The notes under the pieces: generated by a model
Seen by the model: only the letters and a program-made list of their open reading frames with translations
Databases searched by the model: none
Told to the model about the DNA's origin: nothing
NCBI GenBank assembly: GCA_028752905.1
Contig: JAQNBH010000014.1
Location: forward strand, 32,636,276-32,700,275
DNA length: 64,000 bases
DNA from: Cladorhizidae sp. MBARI D1340-BT2
Taxonomy: Eukaryota; Porifera; Demospongiae; Poecilosclerida; Cladorhizidae
Direction: 5' to 3'
Translations under genes and position numbers: made by a program
Shown: piece after piece, positions 35,405 through 46,510 of the stretch
Numbering within the stretch: the first letter of the stretch is position 1
Layout: each line of letters opens with the position of its first letter

Positions 35405-36335
35405 GGAGCTAGAGCTACATTGCATAGCACAGGAGGAGCTAGCTACACTGCATAGCACAGGAGGAGCTAGCTACACTGCATAGCACAGGAGGAGCTAGCT
35501 ACACTGCATAGCACAGGAGGACTAACTACAATGCATAGCACAGGAGGAGCTAGCTACACTGCATAGCACAGGAGGAGCCAGCTACACTGCATAACACAGG
35601 AGGACTAACTACAATGCATAGCACAGGAGGAGCCAGCTACACTGCATAGCACAGGAAGAGCCAGCTACAATGCATAGCACAGGAGGAGCCAGCTACACTG
35701 CATAGCACAGGAGGAGCCAGCTACACTGCATAGCACAGGAGGAGCCAGCTACAATGCATAGCACAGGAGGAGCTAGCTACACTGCATAGCACAGGAAGAG
35801 CCAGCTACAATGCATAGCACAGGAGGGCCAGCTACAATGCATAGCACAGGAGGAGCTAGCTACACTGCATAGCACAGGAGAACCAGCTACACTGCATAGC
35901 ACAGGAGGAGCTAGCTACACTGCATAACACAGGAGGACTAACTACAATGCATAGCACAGGAGGAGCTAGCTACACTGCATAGCACAGGAAGAGCCAGCTA
36001 CAATGCATAGCACAGGAGGAGCTAGCTACACTGCATAGCACAGGAAGAGCCAGCTACAATGCATAGCACAGGAGGAGCCAGCTACACTGCATAGCACAGG
36101 AGGAGCTAGCTACACTGCATAACACAGGAGGACTAACTACAATGCATAGCACAGGAGGAGCTAGCTACAATGCATATCACAGGAGAACCAGCTACACTGC
36201 ATAGCACAGGAGGAGCTAGCTACACTGCATAGAACAGGAGGACTAACTACAATGCATAGCACAGGAGGAGCTAGCTACACTGCATAGCACAGGAGGACTA
36301 ACTACACTGCATAGCACAGGAGGAGCTAGCTACAT
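35405..36335. repeat. 28 bp minisatellite, about 33 copies
   Basis: Units GAGGAGCTAGCTACACTGCA(TAGCACAG) step by 28 bp (26 in GGACTAAC forms). Sub-variants (CTAGC/CCAGC, CACTGC/CAATGC) recur in blocks. Lies in the intron before the last exon. Confidence 0.95.
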
Positions 36336-36583
36336 TACATTATCTAAATATGGGTATTAGCTTGATTACATCATCGACAAGCCCTTTGGCTTATTCTGCA
36401 ATTGAGAAACAGAGTAGTTGTGGAGTTAAATTGGTCGTGTGATACTAAATGTTCTAGCTATTGTATGCTGGAAAGTGGAACAAACCTGTACAGCATACTC
36501 CCTGATAAGTAATAATGAAATTTAGGTTGGTTAGTTCCCTTACAATAATATCTCTCTCCTCCTCTTTCCTTGTGACTGTGCAG

Positions 36584-39500
36584 GTATCTCACTGACACTA
36601 AAATTTCGCATATGCCTTCACCGGATCACTTGAGCCGAGCGTTGGAACGTCTTTACCTAAAAGGAAGTCACAACCTCAAGACATTTGACTTCATCACCAG
36701 AACTAGAGACGAGTATAGCAACAAAACATTTCCTTTTCTACGTGTTGTTTCCTTCCCTTACCACGCCCACTGCTGCCAGCTTAAGAGACTTGCTCAGACA
36801 GAGACTAGCTCCATCCGGACTGCTCGCAGTCTACTCGATGATGGTGGGAGAGACAGAAGAGAAGCAGTGACTCCTGATGGTGGTAGTGCAGAAGTGGCAA
36901 CTGTTTGTGTGAACCAAACTTCTCTTCTGTGCCTCTCACAGCCCCTCTCAGAAGCTTCGGGCATGAACGTGAGCTGGTATGATAACCTCTCAGAGTTTTG
37001 CTCTGGTGTGGTGCAAGGTCGAGATTGTTCCACTTGTCTGAATGATATTTGCCCTGAGACATGCAACACTTCATCATCCACGTCGGGTAACCTTACTGCC
37101 GGGTCAGGTGATGCCAGTACAGACCACACCTCACCACAGGACATAGCCTGTTTTTCCTCCATCACACCCACTCACACTCTCTCTTCCTCTTCTAGTTATA
37201 CACAGTTATTCTCAACTTCTGTTCCAGCTCTACTCTCATCTTCAATACTCAATCCAGCACCGCAGTCAAGTCCTATTCCAGAACCAACATCTTCCTCACA
37301 GTTCACAATAATTCTCCCGTCATCCTCTGAGCTAGTCTCCCTCGAGCATTCACCATCTCCAACAGTCAGACTCACCACAATTTCCACCACACTCTTGGTT
37401 AACCGTACCATATGCCCAACACAGGCAACACTGTCCTCATCTTCTTCCATCATTAAAGCCACTCCTCTTCCTGAAATACCCACAAATGACTACTTTGACC
37501 CTATGGCATGTCGAGTGTTTGAGGTAATGGTAGAGTGTGTTCTGGCACCGTCCCGTCCTACGCCCATCAACGACACTAACTCCACCAGCACTCCCCCTAT
37601 AGTCACTTTGCCACCTCATATTGATTGCGATACTCACTGCTCAACCCTTGAGGATATATACAGCATAGAGTTATGTCATGTATGCCACTTCAGTTATTGC
37701 AAACATAAATCATGCCGTACTTCATTTCCAGAATTTTGCTCAAAGTGTCGCTCAAAGAAGAAACGCTCATTGGAGTCAGAATATGAGGAAGGTGAAGACA
37801 CTGATGGAGATAGTACCGATGGAGACAATAATGAAGTGTTTTCCAAAAACAGGGTGAAAAGGGGAGACCCATTGTCAGACTTGCTCGATTCATTTGAGGT
37901 GATACTTCCAAATTTTTCTGATCCCTTCTCTTGTGAGCTGTTTAATCCCCTGGACAATGGCACAAATATGCTTACTTGTGATAGCATTGTGGACAAGAAT
38001 CTCCGATCAGAATCCATAGCCTTTGTAAATGTGAGCTGTACGCCAGGGGAAGATGTCTTCAACCCTTGCGAGAGTCTGCTTGGTGAATCAAATGGGCTCC
38101 GTATTGCAATCTGGTTTGTCATTATCTTTGCTCTCATCGGAAATGGAATGGTATTTTTTGTTTTTATCGGCTACTCAGTCTTACTTCGTCGTGCATCTCA
38201 AGACATGTTTGCTGTCCACTTCATGTACTTCAACTTGGCTATGGCGGACTTTCTCATGGGAATTTACCTCTTCATTGTGGCTGTCGTTGATGCCGACACA
38301 AAAGGTGAATTCTTCTTGACAGACATTGCATGGCGTACAGGTTATGGCTGTGAGTTTGCTGGTTTCTGTGCCATCACTTCTACTGTAGTATCGATCTACA
38401 TCCTGTTAGTGATAACAACGGAGCGGACCTACACTATATACAGAGTCTTCAAACGTAAGAAGCTCACAAACCTCAAGGTTTGCATCATAATGGCAGTCGG
38501 CTGGATCTTTGGCGTGCTCGTAGCCATGCTTCCTTTGGTGGGAGTAAGTGATTACAACACAGTAGCCATCTGCCTTCCCTTCAATGTTGAAGGCAAGAAA
38601 GACCTTGCCTACGTGGTCACTCTCTTGCTGTCCACTGGTGTTGCCTTTCTTATCATATTCGTGTGTTATGCTATCATCTTCCAGCAGGTCTACAAAAGCA
38701 ACAAAATGTCATCTATACAAGTAACGAATCGACGAACTGCAGACATCAAGATCACTATCAGAATCTTTGTGCTCATTTTTACTAACTTCATGTGCTGGTT
38801 TCCAATAGCTCTCTTGGGCCTGACTGCTGCCTTTGGCACGAGTTTAGTGCAAGATCTAGAATTTGCTCGCTGGGCTATGGTCTTCATCTTTCCAATCAAT
38901 GCTTGCCTCAATCCATTTCTCTACAGCCTTACCACTAAAGTTTTCAGAGAGCATGCCATTCTGCTTCTAAGCAAGTCTGGCCTCTGCAAGAGACAAGCTC
39001 TGCTCATCAAAAATGCTCGTATTGGAATCACTCCATCTGATTTGAGCAGGACCAGTGCCACTACTAACCGTAATATACTACATCGACTACAATACTTATC
39101 TTTGTCCTCTCTAAGAAGCCAAGTCAAGCTTCTCTCCCATAGGAGTTCTGTAATGAGCCAGTCCTTCATGGAGAGCCAACAAATGGCTAACTTCCATAGC
39201 CAGCCTCAACCAGCCTCAAGTCTAAGCAATATTTCTAGTTCTAAAGATGACAAGACAAATTCACAGAGAGGAAGTAGTTATTCTGATCAAGTGTTGCTGA
39301 GTACAGGTTTCAACAATGATGCATTCATCCATGGCCCAACAACAGGGATAGCAGAACACCTACCAAATCCATCAGAGGAAGAAGCTATCTCCAGAACCAG
39401 TTTTAAGATCACTGCTAATTTGGGAGCAGTGCCAGAAGAAATTGAGACACTGGTTGTCCACATTAACCCTGTGTTCGAAGAGGGAGAAGAGAAGGGTGTG

Positions 39501-39695
39501 GATATGAGCAAGTGGGATTCAGAGGTGCTGGATGGAGAGGATAGGAAGGTTGTGCTGAGGAATGAGATGACAACAAACCTCTCCTCTTCCTCAAGCCATT
39601 ACCAGCTAAATATCAGGAAAGATTCTAGCAGCGACACCAGCGCAGTGGAGAGTAGGTGTAGTGGCACGTATTGTCCCAGTCACGCATCTTTGTAA
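36584..39695 (+). CDS. glycoprotein-hormone-receptor-like LGR, last visible exon (hinge, 7TM, tail)
   Basis: Acceptor TGACTGTGCAG; starts phase 2 and stays open for about 1,036 codons. The first about 36 residues finish the LRR domain (YLTDTKISHM... LERLYLKG). Counting from the internal Met at 36612, residues 50-54 read YHAHCC, the hinge 'HCC' motif. Then comes a hinge of about 430 residues rich in Ser/Thr with many N-glycosylation sites, ending NVSCTPGEDVFNPCESLLG, the hallmark junction before TM1 in type A LGRs. TM1-7 lie at about 494-520, 534-560, 577-605, 622-645, 665-694, 714-741 and 751-778. ERT stands where vertebrate receptors have ERW; TM6 has CWFPI; TM7 has NACLNPFLY. A Ser-rich tail of about 250 residues follows. 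The expected role is a plasma-membrane receptor for a cystine-knot glycoprotein hormone, signalling through G proteins; the ligand is inferred. The hinge is several times the vertebrate length, with KKKR and RVKR sites around an acidic stretch. The stop overlaps a donor-like TT|GTAAGT. Confidence 0.93.
37761..37862 (+). other. candidate processing region in receptor hinge
   Basis: KKKR (codons at 37755-37766) and RVKR (37851-37862) bracket 28 residues holding 11 Asp/Glu and a Tyr in the context ESEYEEGED. RVKR fits the furin consensus R-x-K/R-R. Thyrotropin receptor is known to be cleaved in its hinge with loss of a short peptide, and hinge tyrosines in this family are sulfated; both are only suggested here. 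Confidence 0.55.
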
Positions 39696-40800
39696 GTATC
39701 ATCAACAACATTTTAATTCAGTTATTTATGCATTCCAGTTACAATGAAATTTTGTTACATAGTTATATGTACAGATCAACTGCATAATTACATATTCTGA
39801 ATCAGCACATCTTGTTTTTGTTTGTGTTTGACACACGCATATATTTTTTTTTTAAGTACATATCATTTCACATCACATGAACTATTGTTGCATAAATGAA
39901 GAATTTTGAAGTGCTCACTCTCATATGTAAAGATAGTGCAGTAATGCATTTCATCACACTTCCAACTTGTCACTTCTTGTTTATCCAAAAAGTATAATGG
40001 TCTCACTTGTTAAGGATTTTCACAAAAATATTAACATTTTTCCCGCTTATTATTATAATTATAGACAGGTGGTGTCAAGTATGTAAGCAGCATAACACCT
40101 TCTCTGATGACTGCAACACGCAGTACACAATTACTAGCAGTATAATAACTATATATAGTTAGATTGATAAGTGTATTATGCAACTCCTAATGAAGTAAGC
40201 AGGTCTTTTCCCAGTATCTCCAAAATTCCTGAATCTGTTCAATACTGGATCAGCGTCCCTTCAAGCAATGTCAAGTTATCCTTAAACCATTGAAAATGCA
40301 CTGGCTTGATGGCCATTGATGTGGGTAGGTCTGGTTTGATTCCCCACGGACTCGGGTACCCAGATGTTAATTAGAACACTTGTGGTTAGTGATGGTACTA
40401 GCATACCTGTGGTTAGTGATGGTACTAGCATACCTGTGGTTAGTGTATTACTAGCACACTCGTTAGGTGTCTATTATCAGCACAGTTGCTACCAAGATAT
40501 AGCACTCTTGTGTTTATCTTCCAAAAATGTTTCATCTCTACCCAAACATACATAATTATATAAACCACAGTAAGGTGCTAGTTTAGATTATAAGAGTGAG
40601 TAGACAAAAATAAGGGTATACATTATGCTAGTATGTCACTTTGGTCCTGGTCATGTTAGAGCATTCTTTAAAGTACACTAGAACCGGACCAGTGGCATAC
40701 TGACATATCTAGCTCTGCAACACGGTAGTGGAGATACAATGGGAATTTAGAAATGCTTTCAGTTGAGTCAATGAGGTGTCACTTTGGGATACATCAGAAC
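39696..40800. other. 3' flank of the receptor; no gene seen
   Basis: AT-rich. A three-copy 20-29 bp repeat (GTGGTTAGTGATGGTACTAG) lies at about 40380-40450. I saw no clear canonical AATAAA soon after the stop, so the transcript end is not placed. Confidence 0.4.
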
Positions 40801-41340
40801 TTAGTCCATGTATTCAAAAATCTGTTGTTGAGTAAAGTCAAGCACTTCAATTCGTCTGGTCACTGGTGCTTCATCTCCAAGCTTTTCAGTGGCTACTGGA
40901 GGAGCTGCCACGATGACCATTGCCTTGGGAAGATACTTGTTATATAGTACATCATAGATCACCAAGTTACCATCATCTCGAGACCAGTACTCATCCAGTC
41001 CATCCATTCCATCCATGATGAAGCACACTCCCGCACCATTGGATCTTCTTATGTCATTCAACACTTTCTCACGGTCTTCTTCTTCCTCATAGAAAAGCTT
41101 AAGGGTGTCTGTCAAACCTTCCTTGCTCTTGGCTAAAATTCTAAGAAAAGCCATCTTTGCATTCCTAAGCACGTCCCTTCCTGTGGCCCAATCCCTGGTG
41201 ACCTTATGGACTCATGTGATCCTCCCACTACCAGGATGCCCCTCAACTAACATGAGCGCTCCACTTTCGTGCAGCCAAATACTTCTTCATACATAACTTT
41301 CTCCTTGGTCGCTAGGATGTCATCCATGTCTTCTCGACAG
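40801..41340 (-). pseudogene. NLR-type NACHT ATPase fragment
   Basis: The - strand reads SGALMLVEGHPGSGRIT, a P-loop in which the usual GKT/S is GRI, followed at once by an in-frame stop (41212-41214). It then reads VHKVTRDWATGRDVLRNAK and continues to the Walker B-like VCFIMDGMDGLDEYW. It ends at RRIEVLDFTQQQIFEYMD with a stop at the 40801 side, in mid-NACHT. A one-base frame change separates the preceding YEEVFG segment from SGALM. No LRRs follow. The arrangement (linker, YEEVF, P-loop, TRDWA) is that of the large NLR families of sponges and cnidarians; such proteins are cytosolic immune sensors. Broken P-loop, stop, frameshift and truncation make this a dead copy unless the assembly is wrong. 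Confidence 0.78.
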
Positions 41341-41940
41341 AGTCCATGCAATCACCAACATTTTCATTGTTCTTCCTGATGAGGGCCAGGTTGATGAAGG
41401 TCCTAGCAGGCAATAGAGGCCACGAGCCTTAAGGGACTTCTGCTGCAGCTATGCTGTACAACTTTAGGTATTTCTTCTCGGGAGTAAAGATGGCAGTCAA
41501 GACAGCCTTGTTACTGTCACATCCTCACTGCCCTGACTGATACAACAAGAATGCTTTCCTTTTGAGCCTTGACTGGTGAGCTTAATGACAAGTATGTCAG
41601 TGCATGCACCAGAGGAAGCTTGGCCATCAGATAAGGACTGGCCATCCTTCATCCACTGATAGATACAGACTCAGTGGGACACGCACTCACCTCAAGGAGT
41701 GTAGACTTGCCGGCAGCTACTTCAGCAGCAATTGACTGGTGGACTATCTTAAGAGTAGAGTCTGGACCTGGTCTCTTAGCCACTGGCCCCTTGTTCGACA
41801 CATGCAGTTCTTTACTAAGATGCTTACTCACTGTTTGCATGTCCACCAAGCATAGCCAATACTTTAAGAAACTGGTGAAATGCAGTAACATGGGTTTCAA
41901 CTCCTTCACAGACATGATGCAGCAAGTACGCAACTGTTGT
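41341..41940 (-). pseudogene. upstream part of the NLR relic
   Basis: On the - strand, YLKLYSIAAAEVP then (after a stop) GSWPLLPARTFINLALI and RKNNENVGDCMDSV (about 41380-41470) form the linker usually found before the NACHT domain, with ...FINLALI... its most recognisable part. At 41649-41933 an open frame encodes a Leu-rich segment (VKELKPMLLHFTSFLKYW) that could be part of an N-terminal helical domain; it is not identified. Frame changes occur throughout. Confidence 0.5.
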
Positions 41941-42475
41941 TAGTCTGGAGTTAACCTTCTCCTTGGTTGCTAGGATGTCATCCATGTCTCCTTGAACAGA
42001 GTCCATGCAATCACCAATGCTTTCATGATGCAGCAAGTGCCCGACTGTTAGTCTGGAGTGAACCTTCTCCTTGGTTGCTAGGATGTCATCCACGTCTCCT
42101 TGAACAGAGTCCATGCAATCACCAATGCTTTCATGACGCAGCAAGTACCCGACTGTTAGTCTGGAGTGAGCCTTCTCCTTGGTTGTTAGGATGTCATCCA
42201 TGTCTCCTTGAACAGAGTCCATGCAATCACCAATGCTTTCATGATGCAGCAAGTACCCGACTGTTAGTCTGGAGTGAACCTTCTCCTTGGTCGCTAGGAT
42301 GTCATCCACGTCTCCTTGAACAGAGTCCATGCAATCACCAATGCTTTCATGACGCAGCAAGTACCCGACTGTTAGTCTGGAGTTAACCTTCTCCTTGGTT
42401 GCTAGGATGTCATCCATGTCTCCTTGAACAGAGTCCATGCAATCACCAATGCTTTCATGATGCAGCAAGTTAACC
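41941..42475 (-). repeat. 108 bp in-frame coding repeat (36 residues), 5 copies
   Basis: The units start at 41941, 42049, 42157, 42265 and 42373, exactly 108 bp apart. On the - strand each encodes HESIGDCMDSVQGDMDDI then LATKEKVNSRLTVGYLL(H/R). A sixth, older copy of the DCMDSV...MDDILATKEKV part sits next to the P-loop at about 41312-41350. The - strand frame stays open over all copies (42468-41824), and unit-to-unit changes are few. So a piece of the NLR linker has been amplified as an in-frame repeat. Confidence 0.88.
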
Positions 42476-42719
42476 TGGAGTTGGCCTGGCGAGGTCCTGG
42501 GTAGCTAATGTGGCATTCACTTCTGTGGAGATGACCAATGATTTGCATAGCTCCTCAGAGAATTGAGCTTGCATCCAGATGCCATGTTCAGTCAGTTAGC
42601 TATCTACTATTAACTGAAAAAAGGGAAAACCCTCACAGAGGAGCAGCTGGCGATGAATGTTCATTATTAGAAAATGAGCTCAGTAGCAACTGCTTTACAT
42701 ACATGATACTATGATATGT
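42476..42719. other. no gene seen
   Basis: Short unique sequence between the NLR relic and the 3' end of the - strand LINE. Confidence 0.4.
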
Positions 42720-45700
42720 AGATACCAAGGGGGGAAATGAAAAAAGGTTAAAGTTGGGCGATGAATTGTTTGAAGGAAGAGAGTGAGGACGAGGATCTAA
42801 TGGAGGTTGGGAGTGAGTTCCAGAGCGCTGTGGCAGAGGGAACGAAGGAAGACTGCATGGCTGCAGTGCGGGAGTATGGGATTATGATGTTCGATGGGTG
42901 GTATTGGTGAGAAGACATGAGTGGAGTAGGAGCTAATTGGGTGGAGTCTGGAGGAAAGTGGATGTAATTGTTAATATTAGGAGGAGCTTGGTCCGAGCAC
43001 GTCTATTTGAGAGTATAGGAAGTTTAAGGGTGATGAGGTTGGATGCATAGTCAGAAGTCCATTGGTGAGTACAGAGTCCGAGTTGAAAGTACTGAACACA
43101 TTCTAAGGATTTGGAATTACAAGAAGAGGGAGGACGTGACTACACAGAGGAACAGTAACTTAGATGAGGGAGAACTAATGTTGTGATTAGCACATGAGAG
43201 GATAAGTGATGGTAAAGATTGCGATAAATTATTTTCCTTGATTTAGTGCATACTTTGCTAATGTGCAGGTTCTAGGAGAGGTTAGAGGTGAAAGTAACTC
43301 CCAAAGTATGTAAATGAAGTGTGACGAGATCAAGGGGAGTACTATTGAGGACTAATACAGTGATGCGAGGGGTTTACGAGAGATCATCATGTACTTGCTC
43401 TTAGGATTAATTATTAGGAGACGGGAAGATAGCCATGATGATATAATGTCAATGTCTAATATCACTGAATCTAAGGAAGAGGTGGAAGGGATGGGTGTCA
43501 TCTGCATAGAGAGTAAGTATAGTAGATGTCGAGAGTGGGAGCTTTGCAATGTCGTTAATGTAAAGAACAAAGAGAAGAGGACCAAGAATAGATCCTTGAG
43601 GTGCTCCAGAGGATGCATGACATGAAGGAAGAACGAGCACCAGAGATAGCGACACTCTTGTGCCCGGGCCATTAGATATGAAGTGAGCCAACAGAGGAGG
43701 TGAGAAGGAATGTTAAGTGAGGTCAGAGTGTTTAAGAGTGGTCTATGCAGCACCGAGTCAAAATCTTTCTTGACATCTAGAAAGACCTGCAGAGACAGAC
43801 TTGTGGGAATCCAGGGAAGCAAACCAGGAGATTGAGTTACGCTATTTCAGTAGACAGGCCTGGACATAATCTGAACTGAACATTTGACAAATGTATGGTG
43901 ATAAGTTCATGTAAGTAGTTAAAGTATTTAAATATGTGGAGTTCTAATACCTTGCTTATTAGGGATAATAAGGAGATGGGACGATAATCCTTGGGGAAAG
44001 ACGAGGGTGGGGATGTTTTGGGGATAGGAACTACAAAGGAATGCTTCCAGTCAGTGGGTAGTGCACCAGTAGAGAGGGAGGAATTAAGGATAAGAGAAAG
44101 AGGAATTGACATGGAGGTAGCTAAGCATTCTGGCAGAAATAGTATCAGGGCCAGTCGATTTCTCAGAGGGAATGCAGGTTAGAAGACTTACAATCTCGTC
44201 CGGTGAGCAGAGGAGCTCGGGTGGGCAAGGGAAGAGCGGAGGAGATGGTGTGTGATTACAGAGAGGTGGAGAAGACGTATTAAAACAGCTTGAGAAGAAG
44301 TGATTTAGAAACTCAGCTTTAGACCAAGGGGAAGCACAAGTTTGATTTTGGTAAGTAAGGGATGGAATACAAGATGATTTTTTACCTAATTTCTTTATGG
44401 CTCTCCAAAAAGAACTAGAGTTGGGAGTCTTTGGAAGAAGTGTTTTGCTGAATAGAGGAGTGAAAGAGTGTGGTTACGGCAACGGCGATAGGCTGCCCAG
44501 GCATCAGCAGATCTGAGTGACCTGGCAGAGTAGTGTATAATCTATTTCTAATTTTGATTTGTTTGAGAATGGAGTAGGAGATCCAGGGAGGGGTACAGCG
44601 GGTTGTAGGGTAAACTAGCTTAGAGGGAATAGTTTTGTGCATGATGCGAGTCAAGAGTTCTTTAAATATGAGCCAAGAGGCTTCAGTGTCTAAGGGGGGG
44701 AGGATTGTATCCCAGGGATTTTTTATTATGTCTTTAGCTTGAGAGAAGTCTGCTCTGTCATATAACCAGACTCGATGAGGAGGTGAGGGAGATTGGAGAA
44801 TCAGAAATGAGAGGGAGGGAGAAGAGGATGGAGTTGTGGTCGGAGTTTGATACAGGAGGAGAGACTTCACAGCAGGTGGGAGTAAGGGTGAAGGGGAGGT
44901 TCACAAGATCAATGATAGAGGGGACACCAGTATGGGAGTAGTGAGTTGGATAGTGGATAATTTGATTGAGAGAAAAATGGTCAGATATTGCATCGAGAAG
45001 CGGTAAAGGTAAAAAAAAATTAGAATATGTTCCTTTGTGGAAAGGTGGGGGCTGGAGGGAAGGGCAGCAAGTGAGGCAAGTAAATGTCGGGTAATGAAGG
45101 TGGGCGATAAAATGTGGGAAAAATTATAAGCATGAAATTAGAAGCTTGATCGAGATAAGTAGAAGTTCAAGTGTAGAGATGGATGGGAGAGAGATGATGG
45201 AGGCAAGAAGACTTGACTTGACATAGACTATGATACCTCCACCATGTCTATTTCCATCTAGTCTAAAAGAGTGTTAGTTAAAAATAGCAATTTCAGAGTC
45301 AGAGACATCTGGGGAGAGCCATGTCTCAACTCTAGCAATTATGTGGGGTTTGTTGAGGTATGACAATGTTGTAAGCTCATCAAATTTGGGGAAGAATACT
45401 GCGTGCATTAAAATAGAATAGCTTTAGGTCATCTGTGGTTGTTTTGGATACTGCAGTAGAGGAAATATGGTTAGTAATTGATCATTATTATTTTAGATAA
45501 AAAAGTATTGAACACATAAAGTGATTCTTGTTTATTTTTAGATACATGTAAGTGATTGTTGCTTATTTATAGAACATGCAAGTGATTATCACGTAGGTAA
45601 CCGGGAGAGGCCAAGAGGTGTGGCACTATGAGAGATGAAAGTAGACCCAGAAGAAGTTAGGTAAGGTGAGGATGAGCAGCGAGGTGTGGAGGGCTGAGGG

Positions 45701-46510
45701 AGGTGGTTGGGATGGTGGAGAAGGGAGTGAGTGGTGTTTTGTGGAGAGCTCAGTGGCCAGAGACTTTGAGGGGAGTAGCCTTGGTAGAGGGGTGGCTAAT
45801 ATTGGCTTCTTATACCAGGGACCTGAAGGGGAAGCCCTGAAATTGTTTGGGGATAAATGGGAGAAGGTAGCAGGGGTGGGTTGAAAGGAGGGAGGCCTGC
45901 ACGTTGAGGTGATAGAGGATAAGTGGGAGTAAGTAGCAGAGGGGGCTTGTGTGAATGGCGGCCAGTTCTGAAGCAAGGTTTGGTGGCTTTGGGATGGGAT
46001 AAAAAGTATCTGATGCAGTGTCAGTTCCGTGAGTGGAACAGGTGGAAGGGGTTGACTTAGGGGACTTTTGACCATGCATATTAGAAGAAACTGGATGGAT
46101 AGGAAGAGATTTAGGGCAAGAGGATTGTTCAACACTTACTGGGTTGGACGTGGAAGATGGGAGGGCTGAAGAAAGGGAGAAAACAGTTTCACAGATAGTG
46201 TCCAGCTCAGCTTGAATTGGTGTGGACATTAAATCCGAGGTGTTTTGCACCAGGGGTACAAGGGTCCGGACATTGGTTTCCAGTTTTTGTACTGGAGTGG
46301 CAATGGTGGACGAGTGCAGGACTGACGATTTGATACAGTGTGGACAAGAAAATGGGTATGTTTCTGTTAAGAGTCACTGGAAGAACAGATAGAATTGGCA
46401 ATATGACGACGGCGTCTACGGATGCATCAAAGACCATTGAGGAAGAAATGAGAATCAAGTAGTGAGTGGGACGGTTGCGAGGAGCGAGATAATGTAGCAG
46501 GGGCAAAAAT
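42720..46510 (-). mobile_element. decayed non-LTR retrotransposon (endonuclease + reverse transcriptase)
   Basis: Reading the - strand, a proline-rich candidate ORF1 piece lies at 46506-45626. An AP-type endonuclease follows at about 45330-44820 (RVETWLSPDVSDSEIAIFN, RHGGGIIVYVKSSLLASI, GVPSIIDLVNLPFTLT, and the catalytic SDHNS). The reverse transcriptase is at about 44112-43352: [63 protein letters not shown] and the active-site LYADDT. The frame changes repeatedly, so it is dead. The element's 3' end is put near 42720 where coding texture stops. The domain order is that of Jockey/CR1/L2-group LINEs; the clade is not fixed. Confidence 0.85.

Noticed and set aside
36612..36614. ATG as the start of the receptor
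   Set aside because: It lies inside the exon; the frame continues upstream to the acceptor at 36583 and joins LRR exons in phase.
43389..44182. + strand frames at 43389-43625 and 43991-44182
   Set aside because: Antisense shadows of the - strand reverse transcriptase.
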